Below, in pieces: positions 11,482 to 22,442 of a stretch of DNA of 64,000 nt. The translations under genes were made by a program, and so were the position numbers. Location of the stretch: NCBI RefSeq assembly GCF_910594005.1, contig NC_057845.1:5738001-5802000 (forward strand). The letters are read 5' to 3'. A model generated the notes under the pieces. It was not told where the DNA came from. It did not search any database and worked only from the letters and a program-made list of their open reading frames with translations. This stretch comes from Cervus elaphus (taxonomy: Eukaryota; Chordata; Mammalia; Artiodactyla; Cervidae). The stretch's first letter is position 1. Each line of letters begins with the position of its first letter.

Positions 11482-11768
11482 AGGCCCCCTAAAGCAAAGA
11501 CCAACCAGACACACCCAGAATCCCCATTTCTCCCAGAGAGTCACAGTCCTGAAGGTGCCTGGAGAACACATCACGCACCTGCCTCCTTCTCTGACCACAT
11601 CTCCCTGCCGCCCCCTCTGCTCACCCGCGGGCTTCCCTGTAGGTCCTCTGATGAGGCACGGGTATTTCCGCCCCAGCCACAGACTCTCGCCCTCACCTCC
11701 AAGTCTTGCTGAGGCGGCACCACTCACAAGGCTCCCCTGACCCACTTATTAACAGCCAAATCCTCACT

Positions 11769-12570
11769 CCAGTCCCTAACATCTCATGGCAAATAGATGG
11801 GGAGAAAGGGGAAGCAGTGACAGGTGTTATTTCCTTGGGATCCAGAATCACTACAGATGGCGACTGCAGCCATGGGATTAAGACACTTGCTCCACTGAAG
11901 GAAATCTATGGGGACTTCCATCATGGTTCAGTGGCTGAGACTCCTTGCTCCCAGTGCAGGGTGCCTGGGTTCGATCCCTGGGCAGGGAACTAGACCCCGC
12001 ATGCCACAACTAAGACCTGGTACAAACAAATAAGTAAATTTAAAAAAGAAAAAAGAAAAATCTATGACAAACCTAGACATTGTATTAAAAAGCAGAGACA
12101 TCACTTTACCAACAAAAGGTCCATCTAGTCAAAGCTATGGTTTTTCCAGTAGTGATGTATGGATGTGCAAGTTGGGCCATAAAGAAGGCTGAGTGCTAAG
12201 GAATTGATGCTTTCAAATTGTGGTGCGAGAAGACTCTTGAGAGTCCCTTAGACCACAAGGAGATCACACCAATCCATTCTAAAGGAAATCAACCCTGAAT
12301 ATTCATTGGAAGAAGTTATGCTGAAGCTGAAACTCGAATACTTTGGCCACCTGATTCAAAGAGCCCACATGTTGGAAAAGACCCTGATGCTGGGAAAGAT
12401 TGAGGGCAGGAGGAGAAGGGGGGAAACAGAGGATAAGATGGTTGGACGGCATGTCAATGGCCACGAGTTTGAGCAAACTCCAGGAGGTAGTGAAGGACAG
12501 GGAAGCCTGGCATGCTGCAGTCCATGGGGTCACAGAGTCAGGCACAGCTTGGTGACTGAACAGCAACAAA
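11769..12570 (+). repeat. BovB LINE 3' part, split by a CHR SINE
   Basis: About 650 bp of sense BovB: TCATGGCAAATAGATGGGGA, GCAGAGACATCACTTTACCA, TATGGATGTGCAAGTTGGGC, ACTTTGGCCACCTGATTC and the GACTGAACAGC tail. RT-ORF C-terminal coding is broken by stops and the insertion. Confidence 0.9.
11911..12057 (+). repeat. CHR-type tRNA SINE inside BovB, with TSD
   Basis: GGGACTTCCATCATGGTTCA, GGTTCGATCCCTGGGCAGGG, CTAAGACCTGGTACA and an A-rich tail. Exact 9-bp AAATCTATG duplications flank it (11902-11910 and 12058-12066), showing it inserted after the BovB. Confidence 0.9.
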
Positions 12571-12574
12571 GCCT

Positions 12575-12786
12575 CACTCCAGTCTATTCCTCCCAATAGT
12601 GCACATCTCCTCTTAAACCCCACAGAACTCATCAACCGAGTGTGGAGTCTGCCTGACCCGCAGCTGCTGCAGAAGCAGGGGTCTGTCTCCTTTGCTGTCA
12701 TGCTTTCAGCGACCAGAATGGTCTCTGGTTCACAGACAACACCCAACAAACATATCTTGGATGAATAAATGAATGACTGAATGAAA
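12575..12786 (+). repeat. L2 LINE 3' end
   Basis: Pyrimidine-rich lead-in and a diagnostic tail resembling GGATGAATAAATGAATGACT, as in L2 3' termini. Confidence 0.55.
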
Positions 12787-12832
12787 GCACAGCTGGAAGG
12801 AAAAGATTCTATTTTAACTAGATCAGAACCTG

Positions 12833-13195
12833 TTATGGACTGAATTGTGTCTCCCCTCAAATTCTTACGTTAAAGACTTAACCCCAAAGACACTACTAGG
12901 AGATGAGTTAAAGGTTAAATGAGGACATAAGGTTGGGGCCCTAATCCAACAGGATTGGTGTCCTTGTAAGAAGTGGAAGAAACACCAAGGATCCAGTCAT
13001 ACAGAGGACAAGCCATGCAAGGACACAGCAAGAAGACGGCCATCTGGAAGTCGAGGAGACAGGCCTCAGGAGAAATCTAACCTGCTGACACCTTGATCTG
13101 GGGCTTCTAGCCTGCAGAACTATGAGACAATAAACTTGTTGTTTCAGCCACCTGGCTGTGCTATTTTGTTATGCAGCCTGAGCGGACTTATACAG
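12833..13195 (+). repeat. MaLR (MST/MLT1-type) solo LTR
   Basis: Near-complete: TATGGACTGAATTGTGTCTC, GGTTGGGGCCCTAATCCAAC, GACACAGCAAGAAGACGGCC, ACACCTTGATCTGGGGCTTC, ACTATGAGACAATAAACTTG, TTGTTATGCAGCCTGAGCGG. No internal retroviral genes accompany it. Confidence 0.8.
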
Positions 13196-14537
13196 AAACT
13201 TCATCTAAGTTACTAGTGATAGGATGGCTCACGTTGTAGATCTCATCTACATCAATGAAATCTAGATGTATAGAAACCTAGACAATGTTGGATGAAGTAA
13301 ACTGAGCAGGCGTGAGCTGGACGGGACGTCCCAAAATTCAGGAAGAAAACAGCATGGGGCTGAGAGCTCTGAGGCTCCAGGCCAAGCCTGAATTCAGGGT
13401 AAAAGGGCTGAAAACTGTGGCAGTCGGCATGACCCAGTGGGAAGTTTTGAAAATAAATTGGTTTCACACCTTCAGCACATCAGAGTAGAGCATGAGCCTG
13501 TGTGGGGGATACTCATTTAGCAGAAAGCAGAAAATATCTTCTGCCGGCTGTATAATTAATTTCAGCGTCGCTCTAATTCAAGGAGAAATGACGCTGGACA
13601 GCAAACACAGATCGCAGTCTTTTATGGGGGTCCATTAATTGCTGTAATTTATGTTGCAGAGCAACACAGCTCTGACCCCTGGCTCCCTGCCAGCCACCCT
13701 CCTGGGACTCTACAATAAAATCTGTCTTTGTGGAAATGAGGGGGGACAGTTTCCTTCCCCAGTCTAAACAACGAAGCTCATTAGGGCTGACCTTGGTGAT
13801 GAGAGCAGAACCCAGTGCTGGGCAGATGGGAGCAGAACCCAGGGTTGGGAGACCCTCCCACCCCCACCTCGGGAAGTTCTGAAGCCACCATCACCAGGAT
13901 CTCTGAGCCCTGAGTCCAGCTCCAACTCAGAAAGCAAGTCACATCCCGACACCTAGAAACATCCTGCAGGTAGGAATCCAGAAACTGGTTCCTGCCAGGA
14001 GGAAAAGTGCAGAACAGAGGATGTTTGAGAGAGCTGGGTAGATGGGCCAGGCTGCCCAAGAAGGGCAGTAGTGGTGCAGTTGCTACAATTCCTATAAGTC
14101 CATCTACCGTCCACTTAGTTAAAATATGCAGGCTTCCTTTGTCATCAAAATGTTTTTATGATCCACAAGGATAAAAGGAAGCCCAAATTCCCTGCCCAAC
14201 TGGAATTCACCAAAATGCAGAAATCCTAAGGGAAGATGAGGTACAAATTTAAAAAGATGAGGTATGAATTAAAACAGTTAATGCTAGAATCATTTCTCTT
14301 TGGTTTTGGAAAAGCATCAAAAAGCCCCAGCTCAGCAACAGACGATAAGTTTTTTGAGAGCATGGGTAATTCATCTTTGTATTCCCCACAGAGTCTGGCT
14401 CCGAAAGCACCAAATATACTACATCAATAAATATACTGATTAAAAGATTCAATGTCCATTTGTCTAAATTACCCTTTACCTCTGATCCCCCAGCAGCCCC
14501 TTCCTGCTCCAATTCTCTTCCAACTAGGCCCAACTTT
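13196..14537. other. Repeat-poor intron 1 stretch with candidate conserved block
   Basis: No ruminant repeats over about 1.3 kb. An AT-rich block at about 13545-13675 (TGTATAATTAATTTCAGCG, GTCCATTAATTGCTGTAATT) has homeodomain-like ATTA sites. A 21-bp direct repeat lies at 14233-14274. Positions 14340-14440 faintly resemble L2. Confidence 0.35.
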
Positions 14538-14637
14538 CTCAATTTATTTATTTTTAATTGAAGGACAATGGCTTTACAATATTGTGTTGGTGTCTGCAAT
14601 ACATCAACATGAATCAGCCAAAGGTATACATATAATG
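14538..14637 (-). repeat. L1_BT 3' UTR fragment, antisense
   Basis: TTTATTTTTAATTGAAGGAC, TTTACAATATTGTGTTGGTG, CATCAACATGAATCAGCCAA. It is interrupted by the next SINE. Confidence 0.75.
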
Positions 14638-14875
14638 GGGCTTCCCAGGTGGCATTAGTGGTTAAAAAAAAAAAAAAAAACCACCTGCCACTGCAGAAGA
14701 TGTAACAGAGGCGGGTTCGATTCCTGGGTCTGCAAGATCCCCTGGAGGAGAACGTGGCAACCCACTCCAATATTCTTGCCTGGAGAATCCCATGGAAAGA
14801 GGAGCCTGGTGGGCCACAGTCCATGGGGTCACAAAGAGTCCAACACAACTGAAGCAACTTAGCAAGCGAGCAAGC
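14638..14875 (+). repeat. Bov-tA SINE with 12-bp TSD
   Basis: Full-length SINE from CTTCCCAGGTGGCATTAGTG to AACTTAGCAAGCGAGC, with an internal A17 run at 14665-14681. Exact 12-bp ATACATATAATG duplications flank it (14626-14637 and 14876-14887). Confidence 0.95.
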
Positions 14876-15164
14876 ATACATATAATGAATCAGAATGTAA
14901 CTTGGAGCCAATATAGAGGAAGGCTCAAATTACATCACCTAGAAGCAAATCGATCCATGGAATTCAGAAGATAATGGGATGGTCAGGCTTGACTACCCTT
15001 CGTCAGCCATCACTGTCAACAGGCTGAGAACGGCAACTCCCCACTGCCCACAGGATACCCTACACGGACAGCCTGCATCCAACCCTCCCATTGCAGCTCC
15101 TCCAAGACCATACCCACCATACTTCTGAGTTAATCGCTCCCCTCGTTATTGAGCCCATCATTAT

Positions 15165-15461
15165 CACAACCTACCTGAATATTCACTGGAAGGACTGATG
15201 CTGAAGCTGAAACTCCAATACTTTGGCCACCTGATGTGAAAAACTGACTCATTGGAAAAGACCCTGATGCTGGGAAAGATTGAAGGCAGAAGGAGAAGGG
15301 GATGACAGAGGATAAGATGGTTGGATGGCATCATCAACTCAATGGACATGAGTTTGAGTAAACTCTGGGAGTTGGTGATGGACGGGGAGGCCTGGCACGC
15401 TGCAGTCCATGGGGTCGCAGAGAGTTGGACACGACTGAGCCACTGAACTGAACTGAACTGG
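15165..15461 (+). repeat. BovB LINE 3' end
   Basis: GATGCTGAAGCTGAAACTCC, AACTGACTCATTGGAAAAGA, GGTTGGATGGCATCATCAAC and the GAACTGAACTGAACTG terminus. Confidence 0.95.
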
Positions 15462-15652
15462 CTGAGCACTTGACTCCCTTCCTCCCCGCAAAACCCATCC
15501 ACATGGCAACCAGTCACCCAATCTCATCTGGAAGTTTCCTTCCTCCCCACCTCCACCACCCCAACCCAGTCTCCTAAGGATTCCCTGGGGTTCCCTCAAG
15601 TCTCCACCTTCCTCCTTCTCTACTCACTGAGGCATCCCGGCTTTTTTTCCCC

Positions 15653-15815
15653 TTTAAGTCTTCACTGAATTTTTGTTACAGTATTGCTTCTGTTTTATGT
15701 TTTGGTTTCTCGGCTCTGAGGCAAGGGGGATCTTGGCTCCCTGTCCAGGGATAGAACCTGTACCCCTTGTATCACACAGTGAAATCTTAACCACTGGACC
15801 ACCAGGGAAGTCCCT
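15653..15815 (-). repeat. CHR-type SINE, antisense
   Basis: CTTAACCACTGGACCACCAG followed by GGAAGTCCC is the inverted head; ATAGAACCTGTACCCC is the B-box region. Confidence 0.85.
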
Positions 15816-16082
15816 GGGTTTTCTTTCTAAGGACGGCTATGACCATCTTCTGTTCTTAGAAACTTTTAAAAGAAATTCAACTCCTTGAGGAGAAATTAAA
15901 ATTTGTTCATGATCTGACACCAGCGCCCCCTTACCTACTTTTTCTTTTTTTGAAACAAAATTTTGACCAGCTTGAATTTTATCAACTTTCATTTAGCCTG
16001 AATGCTGTCAGTCGAATGAAGTTTTCATGCTTTAAATGTTTTTATATAATAGTGGTAGTGAGACACACAGTCCCGAAGATTT

Positions 16083-16580
16083 TGTTTGTCCTTCATTTAT
16101 TTTTATTTGGATAAAAGACATCTAATATGAAATCAAGCATTACTAAGTACACCATCCAGTGGTGTCAAGTGCATTCACACTGTTGTGTAGCCATTACCAC
16201 CACCCATCTCCGGAACTCCTTTCATCTTGCAAAACTGAAGCTCCTTACTCTTTAAGCAATAGCTCCCCATGACTTCCTCCTCTGTTAATCACCTTTCTTT
16301 GATTTGTCTTTTTTTTTTTTTTTTTTTGAGATTCCATATGAGTGAGATCAGGCAATATCTGTGTTTCTGTGTCTGGCTTATTTTACTTAGCATAATGTCC
16401 TCCAATTTCATCCACGTTGTCACAAATGTCAGGGTTTCCTTCCTTCTCATGCTCAATAATACTCTATCACATATATGTGCCGCATTTTTCTTTCTTTTTT
16501 TTTTTTTTTTTTGCATTTTTCTTATCCATCTGTCCACAGATATTTTTTTTCCACACTGTGAATGATCCTTAACAAACTGT
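16083..16580 (-). repeat. L1 LINE 3' UTR/ORF2 end, antisense
   Basis: GTGTAGCCATTACCACCACC, CATATGAGTGAGATCAGGCA, TTTTACTTAGCATAATGTCC. T-runs at 16309-16328 and 16497-16512. Confidence 0.8.
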
Positions 16581-16699
16581 TGTACATTCTTTTTTTCATA
16601 CTAAGTCTCTGAAGGCTGACGTGGATTTTAGACTCACAGCACATCTCAGTTTACACGAGGCACATTTCCAGGGCTTAATAGGCAGATGGAGTGGGTGGC

Positions 16700-17075
16700 C
16701 AGGGTTGGACAGGCAGGCCTGGTTCCATGGCTCTGACCGAGTCACTTACTCTCTGAGCCCAGGACCCAGCATAGCCTACCTGAGACAGAGCACTCACAAA
16801 GAGGTCCGGTGAACGAAGAAAGGAATGAAGAGGTGCTCCTGGTCTTTGGCTGCACAGTGGGAAGGAGAATGCCAATCACACAGATTCGGAGTGAGAATAA
16901 AATCATGCCTTTTGGAGCCAAACTAAGATCGAGATCTATAACTGAGAAACCCCATGCAAGAAACTTAACCTCAATAAACTTCAAATTGTTGATCGGTCAA
17001 CTGGGGGTGATAGTGGCCAGGATACACCGCATACAGAGGTTGGCATATAATAACCATTCACTAGCTGCAATTAAA
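16700..17075 (+). repeat. MIR-like SINE remnants
   Basis: ACCGAGTCACTTACTCTCTG (about 16737) and AACTTAACCTCAATAAACTT...CAACTGGGGGTGATAGTGG (about 16960-17015) resemble the MIR core. Probably one or two eroded copies. Confidence 0.45.
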
Positions 17076-17144
17076 ACTGAGCAAACAATAGTGACACCAC
17101 AGTGGGGAAAGGACATGAGTGCTGTAATCAATCACACCATGAGT

Positions 17145-17212
17145 ACAGGGCAGGGAAGCCTGGTGTGCTGCAGTCCATGGGATTGCACAGAGTCAAACAC
17201 AACAGCGACAAT
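17145..17212 (+). repeat. BovB 3' terminal fragment
   Basis: GGGCAGGGAAGCCTGGTGTG, GCAGTCCATGGGATTGCACA, AGTCAAACACAACAGCGAC. Only about 70 bp of the tail. Confidence 0.65.
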
Positions 17213-17225
17213 CACACCACACTTA

Positions 17226-17350
17226 TAGGGAGGGGAAGAAAGGAAAAAAGGAAGAGAGGACCACAGTAAAGAGGAAGGAAAAGAGGCAGGGATTAAAGTA
17301 GGAAGGAAGGGAGAAAGAGGGATGGAGGGAAGGACTGCAAGGGGAGAGGT
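17226..17350. repeat. Purine-rich low-complexity tract
   Basis: GGAA/GGGA-rich sequence on the plus strand, followed by a G12 run at 17427-17438. It could form triplex or G-rich structures. Confidence 0.7.
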
Positions 17351-17438
17351 GGGTGTCTCACGGAAACCCTCAAGAAGAAAGATGACCTGCTCAAGGTGGA
17401 TAAGTTCACCAGCCCCCAGAAAATTGGGGGGGGGGGGG

Positions 17439-18029
17439 AGATGTGATGGTTCCAGAAAAAGAAACACAATAATAGTTGTGCACCCACCAAGCCAAGAAAT
17501 CCTTCCCAGCCCTCCCACCTCCAGCCCCTCCGAGGGCTGCTGCCCCTTCCCACGAGGTCCTCAGTCCGCGATGGTTCCCAGCGCCACGTGCACGCAAAGC
17601 TGCCTTCCTCTCCGCATAAATCACATGTTAAATACCAGGGCTGGCCCCAGCACCCATGCTCCTTGGAAAGAGAAAACTAGGTCTTCCTTCCCTGCTCGAG
17701 CTCTGATTTATACACCTCCATTTATGGTGTCAGTCGGCGTGAAAGCAGAATTTGTGTTCCTGCAATGACATCATAAATCTTCCCAGCTTCCCCTCCACTT
17801 GCTGGGAATCCTGAAAGCTCGGATTCCACTGACAGCAGATAAAGGCTCTTAGGGCCAGCCAGAAATTCACAAGCAGATAACAAGAGGGCTGGGTGGGTGG
17901 TGTGCGCATATTCGCAGGCACTCGGGCACAGCACGCGGCCTGCAAGAAGAGCGCCGAGGTGAGACCAGAATGCTCCAGGACTTCTTTTTAATACAGGTTG
18001 TTCTTTCCATCATCTGAATTAACATCTCC
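17439..18029. other. Unclassified intron 1 stretch
   Basis: No recent repeat. GACATCATAAATCTTCCCAG and CTGATTTATACACCTCCATT at 17700-17790 look single-copy. No coding evidence. Confidence 0.35.
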
Positions 18030-18103
18030 CAGTGTGTTCGTTTGCAAGGGCTGCCATAACAAACGACGTCAGATGGGGCGGCTTCAACAACAGAAATTTA
18101 TTT
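18030..18103 (-). repeat. MaLR LTR end fragment, antisense
   Basis: AAGGGCTGCCATAACAAACG, then GGCGGCTTCAACAACAGAAA and TTTATTTTC, is the inverted 3' end of an MST/MLT1 LTR. Confidence 0.65.
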
Positions 18104-18107
18104 TCAC

Positions 18108-18372
18108 CCACAGAGGACTGGGTAAAGAACGACGTGCTACATATATACGATGGAATATTACTCGGCCATAAAAAGGAAGGAAATTGTGTTATTTGCAGCA
18201 ACACAGATGGACCTGGAGATTATCTAAGTGAAGTAAATCAGAAAGACAAATATCACATGATAAGACTTATAAATGGAATCTTAAAAATGATGCAAATGAA
18301 CAAACTCACAGACTTAGAACACAAACTTAAGCTTACCAAAGCGGGGAGGTGGGAGAGAGGGATAAATTAAGA
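18108..18372 (+). repeat. L1 LINE 3' region
   Basis: GGAATATTACTCGGCCATAA, GCAACACAGATGGACCTGGA, CTCACAGACTTAGAACACAA. Encodes only the broken tail of ORF2 and the 3' UTR. Confidence 0.85.
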
Positions 18373-18735
18373 ACTCTCTTGTCATTTTTGTTTGTAGCTG
18401 CCTTTAGTGATACACAAAGTTTAGGAAACACCAGATAACTACACTCTCTACTCCATACCATTTGTCCCTTTAAAGTTTAGCAAAAAATAAAGAGACAGAA
18501 AAGGGATGCAAGGATGGATTCCTAAAGATTTCCTGAAACGAATCCTGATTGAAAATTTCCAGGATTTCAATATGTACACATAAAAATTCAATCCTTTGCG
18601 ATGAATAGTCAGGATCATGCTAGACAGAGAACTGTGATTAATTGCTCAGCCTATGGGGGCGGGGGCGGATAGAGATGGTTCTAGGAAGGAACTGAATTGG
18701 GTTTTGGCTCCATCCTCCTTAAAGAGGTCTTTAAA

Positions 18736-18968
18736 ACTCTGTGCTATGCTAAGTCACTTCAGCCATGTCAGACTCTTTGCGACCTTATGGATTGTAGCTT
18801 GCCAACCTCCTCTGTCCATAGAATTCTCCAGGCAAGAATACTGGAGTGGGTTGCCATGTCCTCATCTAGGGCATCGTCCTGACCCAGGGATTGGACCCAC
18901 GTCTCCCGTGTCTCCTGAATCTCCTGCATTGGCAGGTGGGTTCTTTACCACTAGTGCCTCCTCAGAAA
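18736..18968 (-). repeat. Bov-tA SINE, antisense
   Basis: GCTAAGTCACTTCAGCCATG, GAATACTGGAGTGGGTTGCC, TTCTTTACCACTAGTGCCTC. Confidence 0.92.
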
Positions 18969-19555
18969 CCCTAAAACTATTCCAGTAACTGTCAGATGAG
19001 AAATTTACACCTATCCCCAAAGAGGCTATTTTTCCATTGATATCATTTTGTTTTTTTAAATGGTATCAAGGTCCTAAGAGTAACATTATCCAAATCAGCT
19101 ATCCAAAAAAAGAAGAAACCATTTTAAATCAGTATTATTCATCCCATTAGATACAATCTAATAATTTTAGAAAGACTTAACGTCAAACATTTCTTTTTTC
19201 TCTAAAATCATGCTCATGTTGTCAAAGTATTAATACATTTTTCGAAGCACAAACCCTCCTAAAATGTGACCACTTAAGAAGGGAGTGGGAGTTGAGTTCT
19301 GTTTCTACTAATGATGTTCTACTGATGAGTTTCTGTTCTCCTGATGACAGGAGGTAAATTTTATTGAAAAGGAGTTTTGGGATTTACCGAGGGTGACATT
19401 GACAATGTAGCCATGCCAGACTGGAATGAAATTATCCCAATTCCACCCAGGACACCATTGTTCACAATTCTTTTAAAATATAGACTTCTTATTCATCATT
19501 TACTCAATGGCCTACAGCAAAGGTGAATTTTGGGGGCAAGAGTGAACTAATGTGG
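18969..19555. other. Unclassified AT-rich intron 1 sequence
   Basis: No repeat or coding feature recognised; possibly single-copy. Confidence 0.4.
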
Positions 19556-19768
19556 GGACTTCCCTGGTGGTCCAGTGGTTAAGAATCCGCTTTCCACTGC
19601 AAGGGACATGGGTTCAATCCCTGCTTGGGGAACTAAGATCCCACAGCCTCAGGCAACTAAGACCACAAGCCACAAGTAGCAAGCCCTCTCGCTGCAACTA
19701 GAAAAAAAAGTCCAAGTGCCACAAGAAAAACCCAGTGCAGCCAAAGTCATAATAATAAACTAATCTGT
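19556..19768 (+). repeat. CHR-type SINE
   Basis: GGGACTTCCCTGGTGGTCCA, GTGGTTAAGAATCCGC, GGAACTAAGATCCCACAGCC and AGTGCAGCCAAAGTCATAA. Confidence 0.92.
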
Positions 19769-20659
19769 TTGGCCAAGAATTAAAATTATTTTTCAACTAG
19801 GTATTATCTGTACCTAGCAAACATTTTTTGTTATTCCGACGGCAAAAAAGTAACTAATGAAACAACGCGAAATATGCACACACAGCAACATAATATTTAT
19901 ATAGTCAGGTTCAATAAAAAGAATCATCTCAAAAGAATAGACTATCACCGACTTCAAAAGGATGTTTCTCACTTAAAAGGAAAGTGATCACTACAGAAAC
20001 ACATTTTAAATTCTGAGATTTTTTTGTGGGGGTGGAGGTGTACCTATGATGGGAGTTATTATTACTCAGTTTGATTACCTATGGTCCTGGGTCTTGTACT
20101 GTGAATTTGGGTCAAGTACTAGTTATCTCTTTCTTCCATTAAAATTAATGGCATTTTGTTATGTCAAAATCAGAATGGAAAGATTTTAATAGTGTTTTTC
20201 ATAGAAGACAAGATTCCTGGTTGCAACCTCAACCCTCCCTCTCCACCAAAAGAAAAAAATAGATACTTTGATCATTATCATACTTTTTAAAATGGATCGG
20301 TGGTGACAATCTCATTATATTGAACATATTTTTTTATCATTACATAAAGTAAAGATTCATAGTATGAACAGCATTAAAAATTCATGTTGTAATTAGGATT
20401 GGGTCTCCATGGTCCAGATAATCAATCAATGTAGGCAGCTGTCCCAATAACTGAAGCTACATAAATATTTGAACTAACTGGGGAGCCATTCAATGATGTA
20501 AATTGCCTGGTTTAGTTGTCCATAAGCATAAAATTAATGAGCTATTGGGCAATCGCCATTTCTTCATTAACCGCATAGTGTGGAAACAAATTAAAAGGCG
20601 ACAGCCACCAAACCATGGAAAGTTCAAACTGGGACTAGTCCTACTTGTTAGGCGCTTGC
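19769..20659. other. Repeat-poor AT-rich intron 1 stretch
   Basis: No repeats seen. The 20480-20600 part (AAGCATAAAATTAATGAGCT, ATTGGGCAATCGCC) looks like a conserved non-coding element candidate by texture only. Confidence 0.35.
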
Positions 20660-20935
20660 CAAGCAAGAAGCTGCAAGACGTTTCACACGCATTGTCTCAT
20701 GCAAGTCCCACAGATTCTACTATTTTCCCTTTTTTTTTTTTTTTTTTTTGGCCTTGCCACAGCATGTGGGATCTTAGTTTCCTGATGAGGGATCGAACCT
20801 GGGCCCCCTACAGTGGAAGCACAGGTCTTAATCACAGGACTGCCATGGAAGTCTCTATTTTCCCTTTTTACCAGAGTGGAAACTTGGTTTATACAGAGTC
20901 CCACAGGCAGCCAAGCTGGGACAAGGCGCAGCCTG
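20660..20935 (-). repeat. MIR SINE, antisense, split by a CHR SINE
   Basis: CATTGTCTCATGCAAGTCCC, ACTATTTTCCCTTTTTACCA, GAGTGGAAACTTGG is a degraded inverted MIR; the halves rejoin across the insertion. Confidence 0.5.
20734..20854 (-). repeat. CHR-type SINE, antisense, with TSD
   Basis: Poly-T then TTGGCCTTGCCACAGCATGT, GGATCGAACCTGGGCC, ATGGAAGTCT. The target duplication CTATTTTCCCTTTT lies at 20720-20733 and 20855-20868. Confidence 0.85.
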
Positions 20936-21533
20936 AATTTAACTCTCAACCCACAGCTAAGCTGCTTCTTGCCATGTGGAGGGGCCACTGGATCTGGGTT
21001 GAAGCCTGAGCTGCCTCACCCAGTGGGTTATTAGATCATTACAAAACAGCTAAATCAGGTAACTCGATGCAACCAAGAAAAACGAAAACAAGTTATCTTA
21101 CTATCCACATTAGTCACTTTTAAAGCCTAAATCCTAACTCTCTACATCATTCCACAGCCTGATGAAACAATCCTATGCCATCTGTCTTAACCAACAGGAA
21201 GGGGTTCAACCACACACGTGATCGGAACCTGGTGAACAGCGGAAGCAGTGGTACAGGTGGGACAGTGTAAACAGAAAAGTGCAAGTCGTAAGTGTAAACA
21301 TTAGCTGAACACAGACGTGACTGATGCTAGAATCTTAGCGCTGAGACCTCGGAAGCTCCCTCAGACAGGGCCTTCCCATTCCTGCCGACCTCTGCCTGCA
21401 TCTTCAGGCCTAGTGGGCCCCTCTGGCCACCAGCCTGAGCCCACCCCCCACACCCCCATGGGAGAACTGCTTGCAATGCACCCACAGATGGGTGTATGGG
21501 CCAGAGTTATCTCCCAGGGACTAGAGGGAAGCA
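20936..21533. other. Unclassified intron 1 sequence
   Basis: No recognised repeat or exon. Confidence 0.4.
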
Positions 21534-21757
21534 GGGGCTTCCCAGGTGGTGCTAGTGGTAAAGAACCTGCCTGCCAATACCGGAGATGTAAGACACACAG
21601 GTTCGATCCCTGGGTCAGGAAGATCCCTTGGAGGAGGAAATGGCAACCCACTCTAGCATCCTTGCTTTAAAAATTCCACGGACAGAGGAGCCTGGCGGGC
21701 TACAGTCTGTAGGATCGCACAGAGGTGGACACAACTGAAGCAACTTAGCACACAGAG
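21534..21757 (+). repeat. Bov-tA SINE
   Basis: GGCTTCCCAGGTGGTGCTAG, GGTTCGATCCCTGGGTCAGG, ACAACTGAAGCAACTTAGCA. Confidence 0.92.
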
Positions 21758-21936
21758 GTGAGCAGAGTGGATGGGAATGGTCAGTCCCTTCTCCTCACTT
21801 CCTTCATCTCTCAGGATGCCTCCCTCCAAATTCACTGCTTTACCCAAGTCAACCTAGCAGACACACTCCCGGCTCTACAGGCTGTTATGGGTTGAAATGC
21901 GCCCCCGAAACATTCATGTGAACGCCAGCCCCTCAG

Positions 21937-22146
21937 CGGGCTTCCCTGGTGGCTCAGACGGTAGAGAATCCACCTGTGATGTGAGAGACCTGGGTTCGAT
22001 TCCCGGGTTGGGGAGATCCCCTGGAGGAGGGCATGGCAACCCACTCCGTATTCTCGCCTGCAGAATCCCATGGACAAAGGAGCCTAGCGAGCTACAGTCC
22101 ACGGGGTCACAAAGAGTCGGACACGACTGAGTGACTAAGCAGCTTA
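21937..22146 (+). repeat. Bov-tA SINE in LTR, with TSD
   Basis: GGGCTTCCCTGGTGGCTCAG to GAGTCGGACACGACTGAGTG. 8-bp duplications CCCCTCAG at 21929-21936 and 22147-22154. Confidence 0.92.
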
Positions 22147-22216
22147 CCCCTCAGTACCTTATAATGTAACCATCTTTAAAATCAAGTCCCAGCGGATGTA
22201 ATTAAAGATGAGATCA

Positions 22217-22442
22217 CTGCTCATGTGCTAAATCGCTTCAGTCCTATCTGACTCTTTGTGACCCCCATGGACTGTAGCCCACCAGGCTCCTCCATCCATG
22301 GGATTCTCCAGGCAAGAATACTGGAGTGGGTTGCCATTCTCTTCTCCAGGGGACCTTCCTGGCCCAGGGATCAAACCCGCATCTCTTAAGTCTCCTGAAT
22401 TAGCAGGTGGGTTCTTTACCACTAGCACCACCTGGGAAGCCC
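22217..22442 (-). repeat. Bov-tA SINE in LTR, antisense, with TSD
   Basis: GCTAAATCGCTTCAGTCCTA to CACCACCTGGGAAGCC. 12-bp duplications AAGATGAG[A/G]TCA at 22205-22216 and 22443-22454, with one mismatch. Confidence 0.92.

Noticed and set aside
10895..11745. Overlapping minus-strand frames of 160-180 codons
   Set aside because: Their central parts translate a Bov-tA SINE; no independent protein family.
12303..12860. 185-codon minus-strand frame
   Set aside because: Antisense translation of a BovB tail and L2 sequence.
14249..14911. 220-codon minus-strand frame
   Set aside because: Begins in antisense SINE, crosses L1_BT, ends in unclassified sequence; it is a repeat chimera with no recognised domain.
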